Assembly: GCA_017996845.1 (NCBI GenBank)
Contig: JAGOGF010000014.1
Location: forward strand, 1 to 36,758
DNA length: 36,758 nt
Direction of reading: 5' to 3'
From: Butyrivibrio sp.
GTDB lineage: Bacteria; Bacillota_A; Clostridia; Lachnospirales; Lachnospiraceae
The notes below the pieces were generated by a model. It was not told the origin of the DNA. It was given only the letters and a program-made list of their open reading frames with translations, and ran no database searches. Both the position numbers and the translations under genes were made by a program. Below, piece after piece: positions 1 to 7,899 of this stretch. Numbering within the stretch: the first letter of the stretch is position 1; each line of letters begins with the position of its first letter.

Positions 1-952
1 TATCACGTCCGAACCGGTCTTCTGTCAGAAACATGATTCCGACGAGAATGATGATGACGATTGACATAATAATTGCTGCTGCCGACAGTTTCTGATAATC
101 CAGTGACTGAAACGTATTATTCATAATATGCTGCAGCATATACAGTGAATCATAAGGATAATCTCCTGTCAGCAGATAGGTTTCCCGAAATACCTTAAAT
201 GAATTGATCAATGACATAATCGTTACGAACAGGATCGTAGAAGAGAGATAACGAAGCTTGATTCTCCAGAATATCTGCATTTCAGTTGCACTTTCCAGTC
301 TTGCCACTTCCAGAATATCCTTTGGGACACTCGACAGCGCTGCCATGAACAGGATCATGTTATAACCAAGATTCTTCCACAGGAATAACAGAACAATCGC
401 AATCTGCGCATAGTCCGATTTGAGCCAGTCTATCTTGCTCTGCCCGATTGCCAGCATCCATTCATTCACTAACCCGTTATAATGAAATAGCACCTGCCAG
501 ATCAGTACAACAGAAGCTACCGGCACCATCATCGGACTTAAAAAGAATGTCCGGAACTGGCTCTTGAACGGAATCCTGCTCTCCATGACAACTGCCAGAA
601 ACAGGGATAATACCACCGCAAGCGGCACTGCCACAGCAGAAAACCGAATGGTATTATACGCGGCAAGCCGAAATGCGCCATTCTCCCACACTCTCACAAA
701 ATTGTGAAAGCCCACAAAAACATGCTGAACCGGATTGTTCACCATCGCATAATAAATCACTACGCAAAACGGCAATCCGAAGAAAAGCAGCACCCCTGCA
801 ATACTAGGTGATAAGAAGAGCCAGGAACTTACTTTGTTTTTCTGTGATCTGGTAAGCTGCTTTTTGTCTGCTGCATTTCTGCGCAGCATACGGTTCAGTT
901 TTTCTCCCGGATGGAATCCGGTTTTCTCCTCAGTTTGTATCTTTTTTGACAA
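1..952 (-). CDS. MalF/UgpA-type carbohydrate ABC transporter permease (3' end outside window)
   Basis: This is an inner-membrane subunit of a CUT1-type sugar importer. The translation has a basic cytoplasmic N-terminus, hydrophobic segments beginning SSWLFLSPSIAGVLLFF, and near the C-terminal third an EAA-type loop (DILEVARLESATEMQIFWRIKL) that docks on the ATPase. About 315 codons are visible, close to the usual MalF length, so little is missing. Two starts are possible: a TTG at 952, preceded at good spacing by GAGGTG, or an ATG at 889 with a GGGAG further upstream. The TTG start would overlap the end of the preceding exporter permease by 23 bp and suggests translational coupling. No solute-binding protein or MalG partner is in view; they may lie beyond the edge. 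The family call is firm; the substrate is unknown. Confidence 0.85.
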   Translation of the reverse strand, partial: MSKKIQTEEKTGFHPGEKLNRMLRRNAADKKQLTRSQKNKVSSWLFLSPSIAGVLLFFGLPFCVVIYYAMVNNPVQHVFVGFHNFVRVWENGAFRLAAYNTIRFSAVAVPLAVVLSLFLAVVMESRIPFKSQFRTFFLSPMMVPVASVVLIWQVLFHYNGLVNEWMLAIGQSKIDWLKSDYAQIAIVLLFLWKNLGYNMILFMAALSSVPKDILEVARLESATEMQIFWRIKLRYLSSTILFVTIMSLINSFKVFRETYLLTGDYPYDSLYMLQHIMNNTFQSLDYQKLSAAAIIMSIVIIILVGIMFLTEDRFGRD

Positions 953-3068
953 AATCAGGCACCTCACCCGTTCGAAAACCATATGACACAACATCATAAC
1001 GCTGTCCGGAATATACTTCTATCGTATACTGTGAATTACGGTAATTGTTGGGAATCCATTCTCCATAATCGTAGCTGACAGCATTCTGCATGATTTCCCT
1101 GATCTGCGCACGGTCTGTATAATCTTTCTCCCTGGAATTCTGATAGTTCAGATCTGCAAGCTTTTCTTTTTCCAGATCATGTCCCGGATAGTAATTGGTC
1201 ACCTTCACGGAGCGGATAATATTCAGCGGGAAGGAGCCATCCAGATACAGGCCGTTTTCCTTCAGGAACCGGATCGTATTGCTGTACTGCGGATAAACAT
1301 AATAATCCGTATACAGGTTGTTCTGTTCCGTGAAATTCTGCAGTTCAACTTCTCCGCATGCAGGTTCTGTGCTGGCAAATGAGAAATTAAACTGTGCCAC
1401 ATCCTTGAGATAATTCTCTCTGAATTCCTGATACAGCGTACCGGAAGCATATTCGGATCCGTAGCTGGTGCGGTAGGTCAGCTGCCCGCCATCTGACATA
1501 CCGGCTGCAATTGCTTTGTCGTTATAGACCTGGAAATAACCTTTTTTGAATTCATCACTTCCAAATACCCGATCCATAAGGCTGGCACTGATTGAATCAG
1601 GAATCATGATCTGTCTGACAATCTGCCTGCCGCTCTTCATCCGGTACACGACGATTGCACTGTAGTAATCTGTCTGTGTATCATCCCAGGTTTTCATATA
1701 ATCCATGCTTTCCAGTACGATATCCTCTACCGCCTGAACATTTTTCAGATACATATGTCTTTGATAATAGTCATAGGCTTCTACTGCATTTTTGAGATTA
1801 TCTTCATAATAACTTGCACTGTTCCCATTGATATACATGGCACAGCTCTCGACCTTATCTGCTGCGGGTATATAACGGTCATAGCCTGTTACATCATTTT
1901 TATAGATACCAAAGATCAGGAGTGAGAGCACAATCACAACCGGAATATGCCATATTTTCCTGCATACGGCACGGATGTTGAAGCTCAGAACCGCTTCAAA
2001 TGCAGCACATGCAAGAACCGATGCAATCGTGATCACGATCGGCATGGCGTAATTAGTAATGTTCTTGCTGACTGTTCCCCTGTTATAAAATTCAAAGATC
2101 AGAATCCCGCAGGTCAGTGCCGCAAGAACTGTGACCAGAATCTTCACCAGTGTCCGTATTGTACCAAATACAATCGATTTGCCTGCCCATTCTGCCTTTC
2201 TTCTGCGGTAGCACATCCATGCAACAACGGTTCCCACTGCTGCAACCAGAAGTGTGATCATATCTCCGGGGAAACAGATCCGGATCATCTGCTGCAGAAG
2301 TTTCTGTGTAATGGTTCCATCCGTACTGCCTGTTATTTTGGTTACCCGTTCCACTGCGTCCACTGCATGATACAAAGGTGATCCGATCGCAGTTGCCGAA
2401 GAATCTGTCTGATTAAAGGTTTTATAAAAGATTTTGGCATAGTACTGAATCACATAGGCATACAGATATTCGATAGACAGTAAAAATGCACTCATCATCA
2501 GCGCAATGGGAAGGTTCCCTGTTATCATAACTGCCAGTACCGTGATGCTGTAGGTCGCAAGGAACAGGATTACGATCCGGACAAATTCATATAATATCTC
2601 CAGAAACAGAACCATATTTACCGTTCCCAGGATCGCCGCAATAATCAGTGTGACCAGCATTGTCACCGCATACAGTACTACGAAGATCAGAATTCCGTTG
2701 AAATATACACTTCTGAATCGTTCCTTACGTGAGACAGGCTGACTTTCATAGAAATCCAGCTGTGTCCTGTGAAAAAGAAAGTCAAACCCCTGCAATGCCA
2801 GAAGTACCGCCAGCGCCATTACAATTGCAAATCCAATCTGCTGTATGCCGATCTGACCGCGAACTGCCGACACTGCTGCAAGATACTTTTCCGTGCTGCT
2901 CATATAGCCATAAGAATGTGTCCTTGTTACCAGAATGAAAACGCCAAGAGGATAATACATCAGCAGGACAAGTGCTGAAATTGCTATGACCCAGGCTCTG
3001 CGCTGTGTCAGTTCCTTCTGCTGTTTTCTGCCTTCAGCTGAGAATAAATTTGCGGACATCATATCCAA
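930..3068 (-). CDS. ABC-2 type exporter permease, DUF6449-like
   Basis: This 712-residue membrane protein is the permease of a GntR-ATPase-permease exporter like B. subtilis YtrABCDEF. The N-terminal half has many hydrophobic segments (near 27-47, 78-95, 122-150, 155-210, 265-290, 305-325, 340-360, 370-390). After the second lies DFYESQPVSRKERF, matching the DFYHSLPVKR-like motif of YtrC/D permeases. The last ~310 residues are hydrophilic, tyrosine-rich and probably extracellular; they resemble DUF6449, recalled rather than searched. The start overlaps the ATPase gene by 35 bp, so the two are co-translated. Known relatives act in cell-envelope stress or export of envelope-active antibiotics, but no substrate can be read from the sequence. 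Confidence 0.8.
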   Translation of the reverse strand: MDMMSANLFSAEGRKQQKELTQRRAWVIAISALVLLMYYPLGVFILVTRTHSYGYMSSTEKYLAAVSAVRGQIGIQQIGFAIVMALAVLLALQGFDFLFHRTQLDFYESQPVSRKERFRSVYFNGILIFVVLYAVTMLVTLIIAAILGTVNMVLFLEILYEFVRIVILFLATYSITVLAVMITGNLPIALMMSAFLLSIEYLYAYVIQYYAKIFYKTFNQTDSSATAIGSPLYHAVDAVERVTKITGSTDGTITQKLLQQMIRICFPGDMITLLVAAVGTVVAWMCYRRRKAEWAGKSIVFGTIRTLVKILVTVLAALTCGILIFEFYNRGTVSKNITNYAMPIVITIASVLACAAFEAVLSFNIRAVCRKIWHIPVVIVLSLLIFGIYKNDVTGYDRYIPAADKVESCAMYINGNSASYYEDNLKNAVEAYDYYQRHMYLKNVQAVEDIVLESMDYMKTWDDTQTDYYSAIVVYRMKSGRQIVRQIMIPDSISASLMDRVFGSDEFKKGYFQVYNDKAIAAGMSDGGQLTYRTSYGSEYASGTLYQEFRENYLKDVAQFNFSFASTEPACGEVELQNFTEQNNLYTDYYVYPQYSNTIRFLKENGLYLDGSFPLNIIRSVKVTNYYPGHDLEKEKLADLNYQNSREKDYTDRAQIREIMQNAVSYDYGEWIPNNYRNSQYTIEVYSGQRYDVVSYGFRTGEVPDFVKKDTN

Positions 3069-3939
3069 CTACCTCCGTTTCACTGATAAAAATTTCCTCC
3101 AGCGAAAGTGCCAGAATTTCAAAGAAAACAGTATTTACACTGCGAAATGTTTTTTCTATCTGGGAGCGTTCTCCGCGTACTGTGTAGGTATGGAGCCTGC
3201 CTCGCACATCGTGTACCATAACATCAAGATGTTCCTGTACCTGCTTCATATCTTCTTCCGAAGCAAACACGCACTGCACTTTCTGCAGATTCAGTTTCAT
3301 GCTCTCAATACTCTCGGACAAAAGGACTCCGCCCTTATGGAGCAGGCCCACATGATCACAGATGTCTTCGAGCTCTCTGAGATTATGCGATGCAATAACA
3401 GGTGTCAGGGTTCTGTCTGCTATATCCCCAGCAATCAGGCTCTTGATTCCCTGTCTGACCACCGGATCGAGCCCGTCAAATGTTTCATCGCACAAAAGGT
3501 ATCTGGTCTCCGCACATATTCCGATCAGTATGGCGAGCTGTTTCTTCATTCCCTTGGAATAATCCGCTACTTTTCTCGTCGTATCCAGTTCAAATCCCTT
3601 ACAGAGTTTCGTAAATCTGTCTATATTAAAACCTGCATATACATTGCTGTAATAAGTCATCATGTCTTGCGCCGTACTGTTTGGGAAAAAATACGGTTCA
3701 TCTGAAATAAAAAAGATATTCTTTTTAATCTTCGGATTATCATAAACAGGCATCTGATCCACACATACCGTTCCATGTTCCGGAATCAGGATACCGGCGA
3801 TCATCCGCAGAAGGGTACTCTTTCCTGCTCCGTTTGTTCCAAGGAGTCCGAAAACTTCACCATCCTGTATCTTTAAGGTGACACCGTTTACTGCCTTAAC
3901 TTTATCAAATGATTTTTCAACGTTCAGTGCTTCTATCAT
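3034..3939 (-). CDS. ABC transporter ATP-binding protein (YtrB-like)
   Basis: This 301-residue nucleotide-binding subunit should power the adjacent permease. It has Walker A GTNGAGKST near residue 35, a degenerate signature YSKGMKKQ in place of LSGGQ near 128, Walker B YLLCDETFDGLDP near 146, and an H-loop in PVIASHNLRELED. The YSKGM form of the signature is common in the YtrB/CcmA-like exporter group. A C-terminal extension of about 90 residues follows the ATPase core. The ATG overlaps the stop of the GntR gene (TCAT on the plus strand at 3936-3939), and the 3' end overlaps the permease start, so regulator, ATPase and permease form one coupled operon. Confidence 0.93.
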   Translation of the reverse strand: MIEALNVEKSFDKVKAVNGVTLKIQDGEVFGLLGTNGAGKSTLLRMIAGILIPEHGTVCVDQMPVYDNPKIKKNIFFISDEPYFFPNSTAQDMMTYYSNVYAGFNIDRFTKLCKGFELDTTRKVADYSKGMKKQLAILIGICAETRYLLCDETFDGLDPVVRQGIKSLIAGDIADRTLTPVIASHNLRELEDICDHVGLLHKGGVLLSESIESMKLNLQKVQCVFASEEDMKQVQEHLDVMVHDVRGRLHTYTVRGERSQIEKTFRSVNTVFFEILALSLEEIFISETEVVGYDVRKFILS

Positions 3940-4298
3940 GATTTTCCTTTCTGCGGAATATTTTTGATCAGTTCCATACGGCTGATTCCGATTTCCTCCG
4001 CTTCGAGAAAGAGCTTTTCAAGCCTTTCAGACAATTCTCTTTTTTTCGCTTCCTTTAAAGATTCATCACCGCTGACAAAATTCCCCCGTCCCTTTACCGT
4101 ATAAATAAAGCCCTGACCTTCCAGCACGGTATATGCCTTCTGTATGGTATTGGGGTTGGTGGAGAGTTCCATTGCCAGATTTCTGACGGAGGGCATCTGT
4201 TCATCCGGCTCAAGAACACCCTTTAATATCTGCATTTTGAAATTTTCAACGATCTGTTCATAGATCGGTCTGGCATCCTGATAATCAATCAGTTCCAT
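3936..4298 (-). CDS. GntR-family repressor, YtrA subfamily
   Basis: This 120-residue regulator has an N-terminal winged helix (PIYEQIVENFKMQILKG, then MPSVRNLAMELSTNPNTIQKAYTVLEGQGF) and a short helical C-terminus of about 45 residues. That short tail distinguishes the YtrA subfamily from the FadR and MocR types. It heads the ABC exporter operon and probably represses it. A YtrA-like inverted repeat lies just downstream of the -10 of the operon promoter (4479-4503). No good ribosome binding site lies directly before the ATG at 4298; a six-codon micro-ORF ends exactly at the start (stop TGA then ATG), so translation may depend on coupling. The inducer is unknown. Confidence 0.9.
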   Translation of the reverse strand: MELIDYQDARPIYEQIVENFKMQILKGVLEPDEQMPSVRNLAMELSTNPNTIQKAYTVLEGQGFIYTVKGRGNFVSGDESLKEAKKRELSERLEKLFLEAEEIGISRMELIKNIPQKGKS

Positions 4299-4319
4299 TC
4301 ATTTATACCACGCGGTCAT
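4299..4319 (-). other. candidate six-codon leader micro-ORF before the GntR gene
   Basis: An ATG at 4319 opens a six-codon frame (MTAWYK) whose TGA directly abuts the GntR start codon. Upstream on the minus strand, a GGAGG at 4340-4336 is followed at once by ACCCGGCGGGT (4335-4325), which can fold as a 4-bp hairpin, then GTGAC and the micro-ORF ATG. If the hairpin is skipped, the Shine-Dalgarno sits five bases from the ATG. The GntR start itself has no obvious Shine-Dalgarno. Translation of this frame is inference. Confidence 0.3.
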
Positions 4320-4386
4320 GTCACACCCGCCGGGTCCTCCCTTCCGCTTCTTTCTGTTTTGCTTTTTATTTATATCCATTTCTATA

Positions 4387-4428
4387 TTTCTATTTCTTTA
4401 TTTCTATTTCTTTATTTCTATTTCTTTA
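4387..4428. repeat. three perfect tandem copies of a 14-bp repeat
   Basis: The unit TTTCTATTTCTTTA (plus strand) occurs three times without mismatch, at 4387-4400, 4401-4414 and 4415-4428, with degenerate copies before it. In the GntR transcript this is an A-rich unstructured leader (TAAAGAAATAGAAA three times) between the promoter and the regulator start. Such repeats can change copy number by slippage. Confidence 0.9.
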
Positions 4429-4478
4429 ATTTGAGGCATCGGGGTATTACGGATCTGCCTATTTCATTTTGTATACTG

Positions 4479-4533
4479 TGTGTACTAGTTCAAATAATAC
4501 ACATAGAATAGCATTATCAAAGTACACTGTCAA
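4479..4533 (-). promoter_or_regulatory. promoter and YtrA-type operator of the GntR-ABC operon
   Basis: On the minus strand, -35 TTGACA (4533-4528) and -10 TATTCT (4510-4505) are separated by exactly 17 bp. Directly downstream lies the inverted repeat TGTGTA-N13-TACACA (4479-4503). This has the same architecture as the B. subtilis YtrA operator, recalled as AGTGTA-13 bp-TACACT. Bound repressor would cover the transcription start. A further half site AGTGTA is inside the promoter spacer at 4527-4522. Confidence 0.75.
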
Positions 4534-4729
4534 TATTTGCAAAAGTTTGATAAGCCTAAATTACATTATTTCTATATCCTTTTTCTCAATTTTTGCATCA
4601 AAAAAAACAGGCTATTTGAATAAAACTAACCTCCAAATTGCCAGATTTTACACTAACTACCAGAGGCACATCAAACGCCTGTTTATTAATATTACATTCT
4701 CATTACATAATTTCGTTCATCACCTACAA
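4534..4729. other. AT-rich intergenic stretch with a distant 8-bp inverted repeat
   Basis: This stretch separates the GntR promoter from the toxin gene that is transcribed toward it. I see no coding potential. The only structure is the 8-bp perfect inverted repeat AAACAGGC (4605-4612) and GCCTGTTT (4677-4684), separated by 64 bp. The low GC content matches the toxin-antitoxin genes next door. Confidence 0.4.
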
Positions 4730-5128
4730 TTATAGGTTATCAACGATTTTCTCAATTGGAATTTCTAACTCTGTAATAAATTTAACCAATTCATTATAGA
4801 AATCAATAGTTACATTGCCAATCACTTTATAATCCAACTTACTACGTTCAAAGTAATAAAACTGCTCCGCTTTAATATAGCCATCTTTCGTGTTTCCATT
4901 TGCAACATTTGAATCATTGTGCGTTATTTCAAAATTACCTGGATACGACATTTTTTTATTTCTCTGCTCTTCATTCTTAAAAGAAGACATAACATTGCAG
5001 ACCAGATTATATTCTAATCCTCCTACAAAACCATTTTCATTACTTAAAACGATAAAAGAATGCTTGTCCAAATCGTGATCTTCATCACGATATTTATTAA
5101 CAAGAATGATATCTCCAACTTTACACAT
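4730..5128 (-). CDS. PemK/MazF-like toxin
   Basis: This 132-residue protein begins KVGDIILVNKYRDEDHDLDKHSFIVLSNENG, which matches the first two strands of PemK/MazF endoribonucleases (GDIVLV..., then ...xVLSN). The family cleaves mRNA and stops growth unless neutralised by its antitoxin. The usual RP pair before the second strand is KHS here and the protein is longer than typical MazF, so this is a divergent PemK-like member. The ATG at 5128 directly follows the TAA of the upstream small gene, as expected for an antitoxin-toxin pair. AT content is clearly higher than in the flanking housekeeping genes, consistent with horizontal acquisition. Confidence 0.75.
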   Translation of the reverse strand: MCKVGDIILVNKYRDEDHDLDKHSFIVLSNENGFVGGLEYNLVCNVMSSFKNEEQRNKKMSYPGNFEITHNDSNVANGNTKDGYIKAEQFYYFERSKLDYKVIGNVTIDFYNELVKFITELEIPIEKIVDNL

Positions 5129-5305
5129 TTACGATTCCCCTACCATTTTTTTATCACTTACTAAAACTTTTTTTTCTCCTGAAAGAACTTTATCACTCCA
5201 ATTAATGGTTGTTACATCTTTTAAAGCTTCTTTTGAAGAGACAATCTTAGATTCCTTACTATTAATCAGATTCATGTTTAAACAAACATATCCATTATTA
5301 GCCAT
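5129..5305 (-). CDS. probable antitoxin of the PemK-like toxin
   Basis: This 58-residue protein starts MANNGYVCLNMNLINSKE and has a charged, probably disordered C-terminal half (SGEKKVLVSDKKMVGES), as antitoxins often do. The ATG at 5305 is chosen over the upstream ATG at 5362 because AAGGAG lies just upstream of it. I do not recognise the DNA-binding fold; the role is inferred from length and from abutting the toxin gene (TAA then ATG). The inverted repeat TGATA-AATA-TATCA at 5348-5361, upstream of the start, is a candidate autoregulatory site. Confidence 0.6.
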   Translation of the reverse strand: MANNGYVCLNMNLINSKESKIVSSKEALKDVTTINWSDKVLSGEKKVLVSDKKMVGES

Positions 5306-5347
5306 AAAATCATCTCCTTCTTTATAATAATAAAATTTTCCCCTTAT

Positions 5348-5361
5348 TGATAAATATATCA
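5348..5361. promoter_or_regulatory. candidate antitoxin operator
   Basis: TGATA and TATCA flank a 4-bp centre, forming a perfect short inverted repeat about 40 bp upstream of the antitoxin ATG. A weak TTTACA-17-TATTTA promoter on the minus strand overlaps it. Toxin-antitoxin operons are usually autoregulated at such sites; binding is inference. Confidence 0.35.
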
Positions 5362-5412
5362 TATCACAAGGATTGTAAAACGGATATTAACTATTTGTTA
5401 ATTTCTCTTCAC

Positions 5413-6777
5413 TTAGTTTTTAAAACTGTGCACCGGTGCGGGGATTCTTCCCGTACGATTGATAAACGCATCGCAGGAGAACTGGTTGACCGGCATAATC
5501 GGTGCATAACCGAATAATCCTCCAAATTCCACCTTGTCACCGACTTTTTTGCCAATTGCCGGGATCAATCGAACTGCCGTTGTCTTCTGATTGATCATAC
5601 CGATTGCCATTTCATCTGCAATAATACCGGATATTGTCGTTGCCTTTGTGTCTCCCGGGATGGCGATCATATCAAGTCCAACCGAGCAGACACAGGTCAT
5701 TGCTTCCAGCTTTTCCAGTGTCAGGGCCCCTGCTTCGACTGCATCTATCATGCCCTGGTCTTCACTGACCGGAATAAAAGCTCCTGAGAGTCCGCCTACA
5801 TAGGAGCTGGCCATGATACCGCCTTTTTTCACCTGATCATTTAAGAGTGCAAGCGCTGCTGTTGTTCCGGGAGCACCCGCATATTCCAGTCCGATTTCAC
5901 ACAGAATATCTGCAACAGAATCGCCGATTGCAGGTGTCGGTGCAAGCGAGAGATCCACGATGCCAAACGAAACGCCTAATCGCTGCGATGCTTCCTTGGC
6001 TACCAGCTGACCGACACGTGTTACCTTAAAAGCTGTCTTTTTGATCGTTTCGCATAATACTTCAAAACTTTCGCCGCGTACTTTTTCCAGTGCTGTCTTC
6101 ACTACCCCGGGACCACTGACGCCGACATTAATGATCTGGTCCGCTTCTGTTACCCCATGAAAAGCCCCTGCCATAAACGGATTGTCATCCGGTGCATTGC
6201 AGAATACGACGAATTTCATGCATCCGACAGAATCACGTTCACTTGTTCTCTGTGCTGTTTCGAGAATGATCTGTCCGATCAGGCGAACCGCATCCATATT
6301 AATACCTGTTTTGGTCGATCCGACATTCACACTGCTGCATACACGCTCCGTCTCTGCAAGTGCCTGCGGAATGGAACGGATCAGAAGTTCATCGGCTGCA
6401 GTCATTCCCTTTGATACCAGCGCAGAATAACCGCCGATCAGATTAACACCTACGTCTTTGGCTGCCTGATCCATGGTATGTGCCAGCGTAACAAAATCTT
6501 CCGGGCATTTACATGCGGCACTTCCGATCATCGCAATCGGTGTTATAGAGATTCTCTTATTGACAATGGGAATCCCGTATTCCCTGGAAATCTCTTCTCC
6601 GGTTTTAACCAGATCCTTTGCTGCTGTTGTTATTTTCTCATACACGTTTGCATTTAAACGATCCAGATCTGAATCAATACAGGAAAAAAGGCTGATCCCC
6701 ATTGTAATGGTTCGCACATCCAGATTTTCCTTTTCGATCATGTCATTGGTTTCTTCCACTTCACTGATGTTAATCAT
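5413..6777 (-). CDS. PFL family protein (UPF0210/DUF711)
   Basis: This 454-residue protein covers the full length of the DUF711/UPF0210 family, named PFL for resemblance to pyruvate formate-lyase. Family hallmarks are visible: RTITMGISL near the N-terminus, [15 protein letters not shown] near 110, [16 protein letters not shown] near 150, [17 protein letters not shown] near 275, and a C-terminal [21 protein letters not shown] see no glycyl-radical motif, so formate-lyase chemistry is not supported. The start has GAGGAC about 8 nt upstream. It lies 27 bp downstream of the ACT-domain gene, a pairing that recurs widely in Firmicutes and suggests the two proteins work together. The biochemical function is not established. 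Confidence 0.93.
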   Translation of the reverse strand: MINISEVEETNDMIEKENLDVRTITMGISLFSCIDSDLDRLNANVYEKITTAAKDLVKTGEEISREYGIPIVNKRISITPIAMIGSAACKCPEDFVTLAHTMDQAAKDVGVNLIGGYSALVSKGMTAADELLIRSIPQALAETERVCSSVNVGSTKTGINMDAVRLIGQIILETAQRTSERDSVGCMKFVVFCNAPDDNPFMAGAFHGVTEADQIINVGVSGPGVVKTALEKVRGESFEVLCETIKKTAFKVTRVGQLVAKEASQRLGVSFGIVDLSLAPTPAIGDSVADILCEIGLEYAGAPGTTAALALLNDQVKKGGIMASSYVGGLSGAFIPVSEDQGMIDAVEAGALTLEKLEAMTCVCSVGLDMIAIPGDTKATTISGIIADEMAIGMINQKTTAVRLIPAIGKKVGDKVEFGGLFGYAPIMPVNQFSCDAFINRTGRIPAPVHSFKN

Positions 6778-6804
6778 TCGCTGTCCTCGCCTTCCGTCCT
6801 GGTT

Positions 6805-7077
6805 TTAGATTCTGTGCATGGAATCAAAGATATCTTCACGCTGGCATTTTACAACAACGCCGATATCCGTACCGATTTTCCCAAGATTACCGGAAATCAC
6901 TTCAAAATTCTCACTGCATCCGGAAAGATCTACAATCATCATCATATTAAAATAGCCGGAAACGATGGTCTGTGAGATGTCGAGAATGTTGATTTTCTGC
7001 TCTGCCAGATAGGTACAGATGTTCGCAATGATACCAACAGTATCTCTGCCTACAACGGTGATAATCGCTTTCTTCAT
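6805..7077 (-). CDS. ACT domain-containing protein (UPF0237)
   Basis: This 90-residue protein is a single ACT domain: KKAIITVVGRDTVGIIANICTYLAEQKINILDISQTIV forms the first beta-alpha-beta, followed by the second repeat. ACT domains bind amino acids or similar small ligands and regulate partner enzymes. A strong AGGAG sits five bases before the ATG. The gene lies directly upstream of the PFL/DUF711 gene, so it is probably that protein's ligand-sensing partner. Confidence 0.93.
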   Translation of the reverse strand: MKKAIITVVGRDTVGIIANICTYLAEQKINILDISQTIVSGYFNMMMIVDLSGCSENFEVISGNLGKIGTDIGVVVKCQREDIFDSMHRI

Positions 7078-7101
7078 AATTCTCCTCTTTTCTATATGAA
7101 A

Positions 7102-7899
7102 TTAAATTTCAATTAATGACGATAGGTTCTTTCTGTCTGCTACAAAGAGCGGAATGTCCCCCGCATGATACGGATTATCTCCCATTTCGATTTCAACACG
7201 AACCGTTTCATAGGCAAGTTCGGGCAGATTGTTCTGTTCACTTAAATGACCCAGCACAATACCTTTTAGATGATCATTCAACAGTCTGCACAGAAGTTCA
7301 CCGGATTTTTCATTGGACAGATGGCCTCTGTCCCCCAGAATTCTCTTTTTCAGCTGATATGGGTAAGGCCCTGCCTGCAGCATGCGAACATCATGATTTG
7401 CTTCCAGTAAAAGCGCATCCATATCTTTTAAGCATTCCACAGTATAGTCACTGTAACAGCCAAGATCCGTTGCAATACCAACCCGTTTCTCACCATAACG
7501 GATCCGATAGGCAACCGGTTCGTTTGCATCATGCGATATCCGCATCGGGACGATGGTCAGATCTTTCAGGGTAACCTTTTCGTCTGCACATAGCATGCAG
7601 AACTCTGAATCATCCATTTCATGCTTTTTGTCACTGGCATGGATTCCCTGTATGGTTCCCTGTGTTGCATATACCGGAATATCATTCTTTTTCAGAATGG
7701 TATGAAGTCCTGCAATATGATCGGAATGTTCATGTGTGACAAATATGCCGTCAATATCACTGAAGGTAAGCCCCAGTTCCTGCAGTCCCATTTCGATTTT
7801 TTTCTTACTCGTTCCGGTATCGATCAGAATGTGTGTGGAATCTGATCCGACATAAATACAGTTGCCGCTGCTTCCGCTGGCAATGCTAGCAAGTCTCAT
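7102..7899 (-). CDS. MBL-fold metallohydrolase, WalJ/YycJ-like
   Basis: This 265-residue metallo-beta-lactamase-fold protein has SIASGSSGNCIYV at the N-terminus, as in YycJ/WalJ, and the metal-binding HEHSDH motif near 56-61. Further ligands are likely in ATDLG near 146 and GHLSEQN near 218. WalJ proteins are predicted nucleases linked to DNA replication or repair in Firmicutes; in Bacillus the gene sits with walRK, but here it sits with polA and coaE. The ATG directly follows the TAA of the FtsA-like gene, and the ACT gene follows after 24 bp. Confidence 0.9.
   Translation of the reverse strand: MRLASIASGSSGNCIYVGSDSTHILIDTGTSKKKIEMGLQELGLTFSDIDGIFVTHEHSDHIAGLHTILKKNDIPVYATQGTIQGIHASDKKHEMDDSEFCMLCADEKVTLKDLTIVPMRISHDANEPVAYRIRYGEKRVGIATDLGCYSDYTVECLKDMDALLLEANHDVRMLQAGPYPYQLKKRILGDRGHLSNEKSGELLCRLLNDHLKGIVLGHLSEQNNLPELAYETVRVEIEMGDNPYHAGDIPLFVADRKNLSSLIEI

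Noticed and set aside
2986..3705. Plus-strand open frame antisense to the ABC ATPase
   Set aside because: The opposite strand has Walker A, signature and Walker B motifs in order.
5413..6777. True pyruvate formate-lyase
   Set aside because: No glycyl-radical or paired-cysteine active-site motif and the length is far too short; it fits DUF711.
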